Source of the DNA: an uncultured Verrucomicrobiota bacterium
GTDB taxonomy: Bacteria; Verrucomicrobiota; Kiritimatiellia; CAIVKH01
Assembly: GCA_937894535.1 (NCBI GenBank)
Contig: CALBHI010000268.1
Coordinates: forward strand, 1 to 12,309
DNA: 12,309 bases
Reading direction: 5' to 3'
Positions 1 through 6,476 of the stretch are shown one piece after another. The position numbers were made by a program, and so were the translations under genes. Numbering within the stretch: position 1 is the first letter of the stretch; the number at the start of each line of letters is the position of its first letter. The notes beneath the pieces were generated by a model, which ran no database searches, was not told where the DNA came from, and saw only the letters and a program-made list of their open reading frames with translations.

Positions 1-10
1 TACCTGGCGT

Positions 11-65
11 GGTATGGTAGGGCGAAGCCTCCGGCTGAGCCGTGATTGCGGGCGGGGTTTCCGCC
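11..65. repeat. palindrome-rich leader upstream of uppP, possibly a repeat fragment
   Basis: Two short inverted repeats lie close together here. CGGCT-G-AGCCG spans 32-42, and GGCGG-GGTTT-CCGCC spans 51-65. The preceding GGTAGGGCGAAGCC resembles the ends of dispersed intergenic repeats I have seen in GC-rich environmental genomes, but copy number cannot be judged from one window. No coding signal starts here: the uppP frame is open through this stretch, but the family alignment begins only at 113. It could equally be leader RNA structure or the end of a terminator for a gene to the left. Confidence 0.3.
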
Positions 66-112
66 TTCATTCGCCGTTGACCGATGGCGGGGAATACCGT
101 TTCCTTTCCGGA

Positions 113-913
113 ATGCCTGATCTGCTCAAAGTCCTGATTCTCGGCCTTGTCGAGGGAATCACCGAGTTCCTGCCGGTGTCCTCCACCGGTCATTTGATCA
201 TTGCCGCCGACCTGCTGGATTATACCGGGACCGAGGCGGATACGTTCAACGTGTTCATCCAGCTCGGGGCGATCCTGGCGGTGATCTGGCATTTCCGCAC
301 GCGCTTCGTCAGCCTGCTGACCTGGCACGATACGCCGGGTTTTTCCGGACGTCGCGGCCTGACCTTCCTGTTCCTGACCACGCTGCCCGCGTTGCTGGCG
401 GGCTACTTCGGCCACGGGTTCATCAAGGAACACCTGTTCTCGACAAAGACGGTGGCGATCGGTCTGGCCGCCGGGGCGGTGTGGATCCTGCTGACCGAGA
501 AGTTCTACCGCCACTCCGACCCGAAGGAGATCGACCGGGTGGACTGGATCATGGCCCTCGGCATCGGCCTGTTCCAATGCCTGGCGATGTGGCCGGGCAT
601 GTCGCGCTCGGCCTGCACGATCCTCGGCGCGATGTTCCTCGGACTGAACCGCCGGGCCGCCGCCGAGTATTCGTTCTTCGCGGCGATCCCGATGATGATG
701 GCGGCCTGTTCCTACGACCTGTACAAGGGCTGGGAGGCGATACGTCCGGAAGCGCTGGGCCTGTTCGGGGTGGGTTTCATCGCGGCCTTCGCCAGCGCGC
801 TGGTGGCGATCCGGTTCTTCATCGGCTTCGTCTCGCGCCACACCTTCACGCCGTTCGCCCTCTACCGCCTCGCGTTGGCCGGGGTGCTGTTCTGGTGGAT
901 GGCGCGGGGGTAG
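113..913 (+). CDS. uppP: undecaprenyl-diphosphatase UppP (BacA family)
   Basis: This integral membrane enzyme dephosphorylates undecaprenyl diphosphate, recycling the lipid carrier for peptidoglycan and LPS O-unit export; extra copies confer bacitracin resistance in other species. The 266-residue product matches the family length of about 265-275. The N-terminal signature GLVEGITEFLPVSSTGHL supplies E14, E18, S24 and H27, equivalent to the catalytic Glu/Ser/His of E. coli BacA. The second signature, MWPGMSRSA, places the essential Arg at R165. Long hydrophobic segments follow throughout, as expected for a protein with seven to eight helices. The frame is open back to position 14, but the ATG at 113 gives the canonical MxDLLKxLILG start. 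No strong Shine-Dalgarno sequence precedes it. The gene is convergent with the DUF1015 gene across a 45-nt gap containing a hairpin. Confidence 0.95.
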   Translation: MPDLLKVLILGLVEGITEFLPVSSTGHLIIAADLLDYTGTEADTFNVFIQLGAILAVIWHFRTRFVSLLTWHDTPGFSGRRGLTFLFLTTLPALLAGYFGHGFIKEHLFSTKTVAIGLAAGAVWILLTEKFYRHSDPKEIDRVDWIMALGIGLFQCLAMWPGMSRSACTILGAMFLGLNRRAAAEYSFFAAIPMMMAACSYDLYKGWEAIRPEALGLFGVGFIAAFASALVAIRFFIGFVSRHTFTPFALYRLALAGVLFWWMARG

Positions 914-922
914 GCATACACC

Positions 923-942
923 GCGGCTTGAGGGCAAGCCGC
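923..942. terminator. hairpin between convergent uppP and DUF1015 gene
   Basis: A perfect 8-bp stem, GCGGCTTG/CAAGCCGC, closes a 4-nt AGGG loop and starts 10 nt after the uppP stop. It lies between two converging genes, the usual place for a shared bidirectional terminator. No clear T-tract follows on either strand, so intrinsic termination would be weak or assisted. Confidence 0.5.
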
Positions 943-958
943 TCCACCTTCACGCGCA

Positions 959-2179
959 TCAATCGAGCGCGTGGACAAACAGGCCGGAGCGCAGTTTCGG
1001 TTCAAACCAGGTGCTCTTGGGCGGCATGATCTGGTCGGCGTCGGCGATGGCCATCAATTCGTTCACCGTGGTCGGATAGACCGAAAACGCCACGGCGGCG
1101 CGGCCGGTATCAACCTTCTTCTGGATGCGCTCGACGCTGTCGAAACCACCCGCGTATTCGATGCGGCTGTTGGTGCGCGGGTCGTCGATGCCGAGGACCG
1201 GACCGAGCAGGCGCGCCTGCAGCACGCTGACATCGAGGGCGGAAACCGGATCGGCCTTCGGGTCAGGCGTCCAGGTCAAGGAGTACCAGGTGCCGCCGAG
1301 GTACATCGAAATCTCGCCCTGTTTCTTCGGGGCGGTCGGAGCCTTGTCGGTGACGGTGAAGATGGATTTCACCCGGTCGAGGAAGGCGGCGGGAGTGAGG
1401 CCGTTGAGGTCCTTGAGGGTGCGGTTGTAGGCGAGCACCTTGAGGTGGCTGGCCGGGAACAGGACGGCGGGGAACCAGTTGTATTCCTCATCGCCGCGGT
1501 GGGCCGGATTCGCGGCGCGGCGTTCGATGCCGGCGCGGGTGGCGGCGGCGGTGCGGTGGTGGCCGTCGGCGACGTAGGCGAGCGGGACCGCGGCGAAGGT
1601 CTGCACGAAGGCCTCGGGGGCGTCCAGCTTCCAGACCTCGTGGCGGATCCCGTCGATCGCGGTAAAGTCGAGCAGCGGCGTGCCGCGCACCGCGGCGTCG
1701 AGCATCGCGGCGATCTTCGCATCATCGCGGAACAGCAGGAAGATCGGGCCGGTGTGGGCGCCGGTGACCTGCACGTGCAGGGTGCGCTGGTCCTCGACCG
1801 GCTTCTTGGTCTTCTCGTGCTTGCGGATGATGTTGTTTTCGTAGTCCTCAATGTGGCAGCAGGCGACGATGCCGGTCTGTGCGTGCTGGCCGAGGGTGAT
1901 GCGGTAGATGTAGAGGGCCGGGGCGCTCTCGCGGACCAGCCAGCCTTCGCGCAGGAACAACTGGAGGTTTTTCGCGGCGGTCTGGTGGTCGATGCCGGAG
2001 CTTTGGTCATAGGCGTCGGGAAGATCCACCTCGGGGCGCTCGACGTGGAGGAAGCTGCGCGGGTTGGTGTCGGCGAGGGCGCGGGCGTCCTCGAGGTCGC
2101 CGACGTCGTAGGGCAGGCTGGCGACATCGCGGGCGAGGGCGGCGGGCGGGCGGATGGCTTCAAATGCTTTGATCTTCAT
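959..2179 (-). CDS. DUF1015 family protein
   Basis: The 406-residue soluble protein matches DUF1015 (PF06245) over its whole length, which is typical for the family (about 400-430 residues). Visible landmarks are the N-terminal KAFEAIRPP and SLPYDVGDLEDARALADTNPRSFLHVERPEVD block, a central FLLFRDD segment, and the family hallmark ADGHHRTAAA at A204-D205-G206-H207-H208-R209, followed by a YNWFPAVLFPASHLKVLAYNR-like stretch. The GHHR motif recalls the ParB/sulfiredoxin-fold serine kinases SerK and SbnI, so a small-molecule kinase role, possibly on serine, is conceivable; that is inference. The start at 2179 is chosen because GGAG lies 8 nt upstream and homologs begin MKIKxF; an in-frame extension upstream would run into the repeat element. 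No signal peptide or membrane segment is evident. A promoter lies at 2209-2237. Confidence 0.88.
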   Translation of the reverse strand: MKIKAFEAIRPPAALARDVASLPYDVGDLEDARALADTNPRSFLHVERPEVDLPDAYDQSSGIDHQTAAKNLQLFLREGWLVRESAPALYIYRITLGQHAQTGIVACCHIEDYENNIIRKHEKTKKPVEDQRTLHVQVTGAHTGPIFLLFRDDAKIAAMLDAAVRGTPLLDFTAIDGIRHEVWKLDAPEAFVQTFAAVPLAYVADGHHRTAAATRAGIERRAANPAHRGDEEYNWFPAVLFPASHLKVLAYNRTLKDLNGLTPAAFLDRVKSIFTVTDKAPTAPKKQGEISMYLGGTWYSLTWTPDPKADPVSALDVSVLQARLLGPVLGIDDPRTNSRIEYAGGFDSVERIQKKVDTGRAAVAFSVYPTTVNELMAIADADQIMPPKSTWFEPKLRSGLFVHALD

Positions 2180-2208
2180 GCTGGATTCTCCGGTAAAATC
2201 AGGCGAGG

Positions 2209-2237
2209 CGTATAACAAACCGCGCGACGGGTGTCGA
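2209..2237 (-). promoter_or_regulatory. sigma-70-like promoter for the DUF1015 gene
   Basis: Reading the minus strand, TCGACA (5/6 match to TTGACA, 2237-2232) is followed after 17 nt by TATACG (4/6 match to TATAAT, 2214-2209). The predicted start is near 2202, giving a leader of about 22 nt that includes the GGAG ribosome binding site. It lies downstream of the inverted repeat element, so the DUF1015 gene may be transcribed independently of the Gre gene. Confidence 0.5.
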
Positions 2238-2258
2238 ATCCAAGATTTACAGGGAATA

Positions 2259-2356
2259 GAACCACCCGCTTCGCTAGAGAACACGGAGAACACTGCATTT
2301 ATTTTTTCTGACAACAACTCCGTGCCCTCTGTGCCCTCTAGCGAAGCGGGTGGTTC
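2259..2356. repeat. REP/MITE-like inverted repeat with 9-nt RRCACRGAG units
   Basis: Perfect 21-nt arms at 2259-2279 and 2336-2356 (GAACCACCCGCTTCGCTAGAG and its reverse complement) flank an AT-rich centre. Inside each arm run degenerate 9-nt units of the form RRCACRGAG: AACACGGAG on the left; GGCACAGAG and GGCACGGAG on the right, read on the minus strand. The inner units pair only partly because the RR positions differ between arms (AA versus GG). The element starts a few bases after the Gre gene's stop codon and ends before the DUF1015 promoter. Similar CACAGAG-type palindromes occur as dispersed intergenic repeats in many environmental bacteria; I recall this from general knowledge and have not searched for it. 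It could also act as a transcript-stabilising or terminating hairpin. Confidence 0.7.
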
Positions 2357-2361
2357 CATAA

Positions 2362-2841
2362 TCAGATCACCGAGATGATTGCGTAATCATCGGTGAACGG
2401 GCCGACCTTGAACTTGAAGGTGTCGCCGGCCTTTTTGCCGACGAGTTGCTGGCCGAGCGGGGCTTGCGGGGTGAGGACGATGACGGTATGGCCGTCGTGT
2501 TCGACCTCGAGGCCGCCGGCGGAGGGGCCGATGAAGTAGTGCAGGCGTTGCTTGCGGGTTTCGAGTTCAACCAGCGCGGAGACATCGATCGGTTCGCCCT
2601 GGGGAAACTTTTTCAGGAACAACGCGGCGAAGTCGGTGAGCGCGGCGGCGGCCTCGGCGGTCTGGCGGGCCTGGCCGGCGGCGAGGTAGGAGGCTTCGAG
2701 GCCGCGCGTGTCGTACTTGTCCTCGGCCTTGCTCTCCTCGTGGGTGGCCTCGGCATGGGCGGCGCGCGCCGCAGTCATATGCCGCTCCACCTTGCCGCGC
2801 AGTTCCGCGACGATCGCCTCGACCAGTTCCTTCTTGTTCAT
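2362..2841 (-). CDS. GreA/GreB family transcription elongation factor
   Basis: Gre factors enter the RNA polymerase secondary channel and stimulate cleavage of backtracked transcripts. The 159-residue product has an N-terminal helical, Ala/Glu-rich half (residues 3-75), compatible with the coiled coil, carrying the acidic-tip-like segment EESKAEDKYDTRGLEASYL at residues 35-53. A C-terminal GreA/GreB-type beta domain follows, with TPQAPLGQQLVGKKAGD at 124-140 and a terminal YAIISVI. The tip is not the GreA form (GDLSENAEY) but the variant seen in a separate GreA/GreB-like subfamily, so a specific greA or greB symbol is not justified. The start at 2841 gives MNKKELVEA. No good Shine-Dalgarno sequence is seen, only the A-rich ATGAAACGGCC. 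The open frame extends far upstream but loses any similarity. The gene is divergent from the methyltransferase across 114 nt. Confidence 0.85.
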   Translation of the reverse strand: MNKKELVEAIVAELRGKVERHMTAARAAHAEATHEESKAEDKYDTRGLEASYLAAGQARQTAEAAAALTDFAALFLKKFPQGEPIDVSALVELETRKQRLHYFIGPSAGGLEVEHDGHTVIVLTPQAPLGQQLVGKKAGDTFKFKVGPFTDDYAIISVI

Positions 2842-2897
2842 GGCCGTTTCATAGCCCAGCCGGACCGCTTCTGGCAATGCCCGGATTTTTCCACTGA

Positions 2898-2935
2898 TTG
2901 GACAGACCTTTCGTGCTACCGTCCAACCATTGGAC
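2898..2935. promoter_or_regulatory. TTGGAC repeat cluster in the divergent Gre/methyltransferase intergenic region
   Basis: Three copies of one hexamer lie in the 114-nt divergent spacer: TTGGAC at 2898-2903, its complement GTCCAA at 2921-2926, and TTGGAC again at 2930-2935. The last two form a perfect GTCCAA-CCA-TTGGAC palindrome. The two direct copies are 32 nt apart, about three helical turns, a geometry often used by dimeric regulators. It may be an operator or RNA structure. No convincing -35/-10 pair for either gene could be assigned. Confidence 0.35.
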
Positions 2936-2955
2936 AATTTCCGGAGAACCAACGC

Positions 2956-4170
2956 ATGACCCCGACCACCCGACCCATCTGGCACCACGACCACCGTTCC
3001 CTGGTGATCATCACTACCGCGAAAGGCATGGTCCCGATGCTGACCGAGGAGCTGGAGGCACTGGGGGTGGAGGTCAGCGGAGCGACGGAAACCGGAGTCT
3101 CGGTAAACATCAACATGTCCGAGGCGATGCGGTTGAACCTGCATCTGCGCACCGCACACCGGGTGTTGTGGAAACTGGGCGACGGCACGGCGAACCATCC
3201 GAGCGAATTGCACAAGAAACTGGCGGCGTGGCCATGGGAGACATGGATTCCCGAACAGGGTTATGTCTGCGTCACCGCGTCGGGGCAGACCGCCTCGGGC
3301 GACGATCCGCGGTTCGTGGCCCTGCGCACCAAGGATGCGATCATGGACCGGATGAACGAGGTGCGGGGACGGCGGCCGGACTCGGGACCGGCGCGCGACC
3401 GGACGGTGGTGCACCTGCATTGGGAGAGCCGTTCGTTTACCGCCTACCTCGACACGTCGGGCGAACCGCTGTCCCACCGCGGCTACCGGATCCAGCCGCA
3501 CCAGGCCCCGATGCGCGAGACGCTGGCCGCGGCCTGCCTGATCGGTTCCGGGTGGAATCCCGAAACGCCCCTGGTGAATCCGATGTGCGGCAGCGGCACG
3601 GTGGCCATCGAGGCGGCGATGATCGCTTCGCACACGCTCGCCGGATTCCTGCGCGGCAACTTCGGCTTCATGCACCTCGTCGGGTACCAGGCTACGTTCT
3701 GGAAAAGCATCCGCGACCCCGCGGCCCGCGACCGCGTGGTCAAACCGCCACGCCCGCGCATCATCGCCAACGACCTCGATCCGCGGGCCATCCAGGCCGC
3801 GCGTGCGAATGCCGAACGCTCGGGCCTCACCGCCTGGATCCAGTTCTCGACCTGCGACTTCCGCGCCACCCCCCTGCCCCCGCCTCCTGGCCACCTCGTG
3901 TTTAATCCCGAGTACGGCGAACGGCTTGGCCAGGACAAGACGCTGACCGAGCACTACAAGGCCATCGGCGATTTCATGAAGCAGAAGGCGCAGGGCTACA
4001 CCGGCGTGGTCTTTACCGGCAACGCCGAGATGGTCAAGCCGATCGGCCTCAAGCCGCGGTTCAAGCTGCCGCTCTTCAACGGCCCGATCGAATGCCGCTT
4101 GCTGGTGTTTGATCTGTACGACGGCACGAAACGTGACCGGCGGTTGCGGCACTCGCCCCCGGCCTCGTGA
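2956..4170 (+). CDS. THUMP domain class I SAM-dependent RNA methyltransferase (RlmL/YpsC family)
   Basis: The protein (404 residues) belongs to COG0116, whose members make N2-methylguanosine in 23S rRNA or tRNA. A THUMP-like region occupies roughly residues 40-180, ending in the typical LRTKDAIMDR and SGEPLSHRGYR segments. The Rossmann methyltransferase domain follows: motif I NPMCGSGT at 208-215, motif II acidic loop ANDLDP with D273 and D275, and motif IV NPEYGERLG at 317-325. Family members normally read NPPYGER; here the second Pro is E319. The C-terminus (GLKPRFKLPLFNGPIECRLLVFDLY) matches the family. It lacks the C-terminal RlmK domain of E. coli RlmL, so it resembles Bacillus YpsC in size. 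The ATG at 2956 is supported by GGAGA at 2943-2947; upstream in-frame sequence lies antisense to the Gre gene and shows no homology. The exact RNA target is not deducible. Confidence 0.9.
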   Translation: MTPTTRPIWHHDHRSLVIITTAKGMVPMLTEELEALGVEVSGATETGVSVNINMSEAMRLNLHLRTAHRVLWKLGDGTANHPSELHKKLAAWPWETWIPEQGYVCVTASGQTASGDDPRFVALRTKDAIMDRMNEVRGRRPDSGPARDRTVVHLHWESRSFTAYLDTSGEPLSHRGYRIQPHQAPMRETLAAACLIGSGWNPETPLVNPMCGSGTVAIEAAMIASHTLAGFLRGNFGFMHLVGYQATFWKSIRDPAARDRVVKPPRPRIIANDLDPRAIQAARANAERSGLTAWIQFSTCDFRATPLPPPPGHLVFNPEYGERLGQDKTLTEHYKAIGDFMKQKAQGYTGVVFTGNAEMVKPIGLKPRFKLPLFNGPIECRLLVFDLYDGTKRDRRLRHSPPAS

Positions 4171-4199
4171 CGCGGGCGGGGGGGCCGGTCCGGTTTTTT
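4159..4199 (+). terminator. Rho-independent terminator candidate of the methyltransferase gene
   Basis: CCGGCCTC (4159-4166) can pair with GGGGCCGG (4181-4188) as an 8-bp stem with one G-T wobble, and six T residues follow at 4194-4199. The stem begins inside the last codons and spans the stop codon. An alternative GCCCCC/GGGGGC pairing (4155-4160 with 4180-4185) overlaps it. Transcription from the convergent minus-strand gene ends at 4201, directly adjacent. Confidence 0.45.
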
Positions 4200-4200
4200 C

Positions 4201-5481
4201 TTATAGATACCGGCGAAGGATCAGGCGGATGCCGACGAGGGCACCGAGCAGGGCGACGATACCGAGACCAAACCACATCAGCGTGTTGCGGTAGTCGGAT
4301 AGGGATCCCGCCACCCGCATCGGATTCGTGTGGCGTTTCGACAAGTCGGCTTCCTGTTCCCGGGTGAACAACGAGGCATCGACGCGGCGCAGCGGGTTCG
4401 CCATGTCGAGGTCGTACTGGACGGCGCCGAAAAACAGGTACGGCTTGTCCTCGCTCTTTGCCTCGAAAACGAGGAAGTGCGGCAGGGCCGATGCGGCGAG
4501 GTGCTTCAGCTTCGGCACCGGCTGGCCGTAGTGGTAGATCTCCAGCTTCAGGTAGCGGAAATCGGCCTTGGCGAGCGGGATCCGGTTCTGCTCATGGCCT
4601 TCGAGGTGGTGGATGCCGCTGTCGGCGATCCACCGCCACTTGTTGGTGGTATCGTTGCGGCCGAACACCCGGACTGGCAGGGCGAAGTCGGTGGCATCGG
4701 AGGCGAAGGTCATCGCGAGCAGCGGGCGGTTGCGCGCTCCGGCATCGAGATGCAGGACGGCGGCGCCTTCGGGGGGGGGCTCGTGCGCGGGCGGTTCCAT
4801 GCGTTTGAGCGGGATGATCTCGTGGTCGGAATCGTCGCGGTCCACGCGGGCGATTTCCGTGCCGCGCCACTCAAGCGGTTGGTCGGGTGCACGGGGATCG
4901 GCATACACACGCACGGCGATGACCGGCCAGCGTGCGTCGGGATAATCCACACTGCGGTTTCGCACCGGAGCGGGCGTTTTCTGCTCGACCACGAAACCGG
5001 CGCCCAGCAGGACGAGTTTTTCGCGGGATGGACCGCCCCACACCTCGACCCGGCGCGCCTGTTCGCGTGCGCCGGCGTTGACGATCACCCGGTTGTGCAC
5101 GGGGATCACGCCGTCGCGCTCCGGCTGCACCTGAAAGACGCGGACGGCGAAGTCCGTGCCAGCCACTTCATCCACCGGGGTCACATCGGCATGGCGCACC
5201 GGGGTCACGCTGCTGCGGTCCGGGCGCGACCACACCACCGCAGGCCATTCCCGGCCGCGGCGGTCGACCACGCGGAGATCCAGCGGGAACGAACGGAAGC
5301 CGTCGAAGAGTTCGGGGGTCAGCCGGGCGCGGTAGACGCGGCCCGTTTCAAACGACCCGCTGATCGCGCTGCGCCACTCGTACTGCTCGAGGTCCTGCGG
5401 CCAAGAGGCGGCGGTGGCGATGGATGCACCGAGGCACCAAAGCGCGGCGGAGGTACGGATTGTTGCCGTGACGGAGCCCAT
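4201..5481 (-). CDS. exported, C-terminally anchored protein resembling DUF3999
   Basis: The 426-residue protein starts with a probable signal peptide (basic residue R9, then SAALWCLGASIATAA, cleavage near A24/A25), followed by WPQDLEQYEWRSAI. A long beta-rich periplasmic region holds segments such as FPLDLRVVDRRGREWPAVVW, HNRVIVNAG and FRYLKLEIYH. One transmembrane helix lies near residues 401-421 (TLMWFGLGIVALLGALVGI), followed by a short basic tail RRYL. This layout and the YxYxR-like start of the mature part fit DUF3999, whose function is unknown. Assignment is from recognition, not a search. It lies 11 nt downstream of the heptosyltransferase gene on the same strand, so co-transcription is likely and an envelope role plausible. 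A run of nine C (G on the plus strand, 4771-4779) lies inside the HEPPPEGAA coding stretch. The start at 5481 has no obvious Shine-Dalgarno sequence. Confidence 0.7.
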   Translation of the reverse strand: MGSVTATIRTSAALWCLGASIATAASWPQDLEQYEWRSAISGSFETGRVYRARLTPELFDGFRSFPLDLRVVDRRGREWPAVVWSRPDRSSVTPVRHADVTPVDEVAGTDFAVRVFQVQPERDGVIPVHNRVIVNAGAREQARRVEVWGGPSREKLVLLGAGFVVEQKTPAPVRNRSVDYPDARWPVIAVRVYADPRAPDQPLEWRGTEIARVDRDDSDHEIIPLKRMEPPAHEPPPEGAAVLHLDAGARNRPLLAMTFASDATDFALPVRVFGRNDTTNKWRWIADSGIHHLEGHEQNRIPLAKADFRYLKLEIYHYGQPVPKLKHLAASALPHFLVFEAKSEDKPYLFFGAVQYDLDMANPLRRVDASLFTREQEADLSKRHTNPMRVAGSLSDYRNTLMWFGLGIVALLGALVGIRLILRRYL

Positions 5482-5492
5482 GGCGTTTCAGT

Positions 5493-6476
5493 CTAGCGAT
5501 CCGCCGCGGACAAGGCGAGCAGTTCGCGTGAGGCCGCGATGACCCGTTCCGGGGCGAGGCCGGTCAGGCAACGGATGTCGCGCTCGGGCAGGCGGCAGGT
5601 GCGCGACAGGCACGGCCGGCAAGGGAGGTTGTCGCGGGTGAGCACCCGGTGGCGGTCGCCGTACGGGCCGGTGCGCCGGTGTTCGGTCGCGCCGAACACG
5701 GCCAGCACCCGCGCGCCGGCGGCAGCGGCGATGTGCATCGGGCCGGAATCGACGGTGATGACGAGGTCCATCGCGCCGAGCCACCCGCCCAGTTCGAGCA
5801 GCGACGTTTTCGCGCACAGGTCGGTCACGCCGGGTGCGGCGGCGGCGATCGCCGCGCAGGCCGCGCGGTCCTCGGGCGCACCGAAGAGGAAGACCGAGGC
5901 CTCGGGCAGCAAGGCGCGGGCTACGGCAGCGAAGTGGTCGGGCGGCCAGTTTTTCGTGGGCCAGCGCGAGCAGGGCAACAGGGCAATGCGGGGTCCGGAA
6001 GGCAGTGCGCCGGGCGGATCAAAGCGGACGGGATAGGTCACCGGGCCGCGGGCGATGCCGAGGTGGTCGAGCAGGTCGAGGTTCTCCTCGATGGCGTGGC
6101 GCTCCTTGTTGCGCGGCCCGGTCACCGCGTTGTACAGCCAGCGCGAACCTTCGCGGTGGAACGACGGGCCGATCACCCGGGCGCCGCGGGCGGCCTTGGC
6201 GACCAGGGCACTTTTCATCAGACCCTGGAGGTCGAGCACGAGGTCGTAGCGCTCGGCGCGCAGGTCGCGCAGGAAGGCGGGGGCGCGGGCGAGGAACTGC
6301 TGGCGGGGGAACCCGATCACCCGGCGCACCGGCGCGAACCGGCCGACCAGCGCGGCATACCCGGTGTTCGCCACCCAGTCGATCTCCGCCCCGGTCGCGG
6401 CCTTCACCTGCGCCACCGCGGGCAGCGCATGGAACAGATCGCCGAGGGAGCTTAATTTAACGACCAGGATACGCAT
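5493..6476 (-). CDS. glycosyltransferase family 9, LPS heptosyltransferase-like (WaaC type)
   Basis: GT9 enzymes transfer ADP-heptose to lipid A-Kdo2 or to the growing LPS inner core on the cytoplasmic face. The 327-residue product begins MRILVVKLSSLGDLFHALPA, with D13 at the position of the catalytic Asp of E. coli WaaC. Further family marks are DLQGLMKSALVAKAARG, RWPTKNWPPDHFAAVAR (acceptor/phosphate region), VDSGPMHIAAAAG with D243 and H248 in the ADP-sugar site, FGATEHRRTGPYG, and the C-terminal CRPCLSRTCRLP cysteine cluster. An alternative in-frame start exists 12 codons upstream at 6512, but family alignment begins at the ATG at 6476. A weak GGCGGA lies about 10 nt before it. Which heptose position is added cannot be told from sequence. 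The next gene follows after 11 nt. Confidence 0.9.
   Translation of the reverse strand: MRILVVKLSSLGDLFHALPAVAQVKAATGAEIDWVANTGYAALVGRFAPVRRVIGFPRQQFLARAPAFLRDLRAERYDLVLDLQGLMKSALVAKAARGARVIGPSFHREGSRWLYNAVTGPRNKERHAIEENLDLLDHLGIARGPVTYPVRFDPPGALPSGPRIALLPCSRWPTKNWPPDHFAAVARALLPEASVFLFGAPEDRAACAAIAAAAPGVTDLCAKTSLLELGGWLGAMDLVITVDSGPMHIAAAAGARVLAVFGATEHRRTGPYGDRHRVLTRDNLPCRPCLSRTCRLPERDIRCLTGLAPERVIAASRELLALSAADR

Noticed and set aside
971..2215. Long plus-strand open frame (414 codons) opposite the DUF1015 gene
   Set aside because: Its Gly/Val/Arg/Ala-rich translation has no family resemblance; it is the antisense shadow of a high-GC gene with clear homology.
2154..2378. 74-codon plus-strand frame across the inverted repeat
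   Set aside because: The translation (EPPASLENTENT, then VPSVPSSEAGGS) is simply the palindromic repeat read as codons.
2446..2955. In-frame extension upstream of the methyltransferase ATG
   Set aside because: It lies antisense to the Gre gene, shows no homology, and the ATG at 2956 has a good ribosome binding site.
2842..4152. In-frame extension upstream of the Gre gene start on the minus strand
   Set aside because: It is antisense to the methyltransferase gene and its translation is unlike any Gre protein; the similarity starts at the ATG at 2841.
4330..5496. Long plus-strand open frame opposite the DUF3999-like gene
   Set aside because: Low-complexity antisense translation; the minus-strand frame has a signal peptide, a membrane helix and operon-like spacing.
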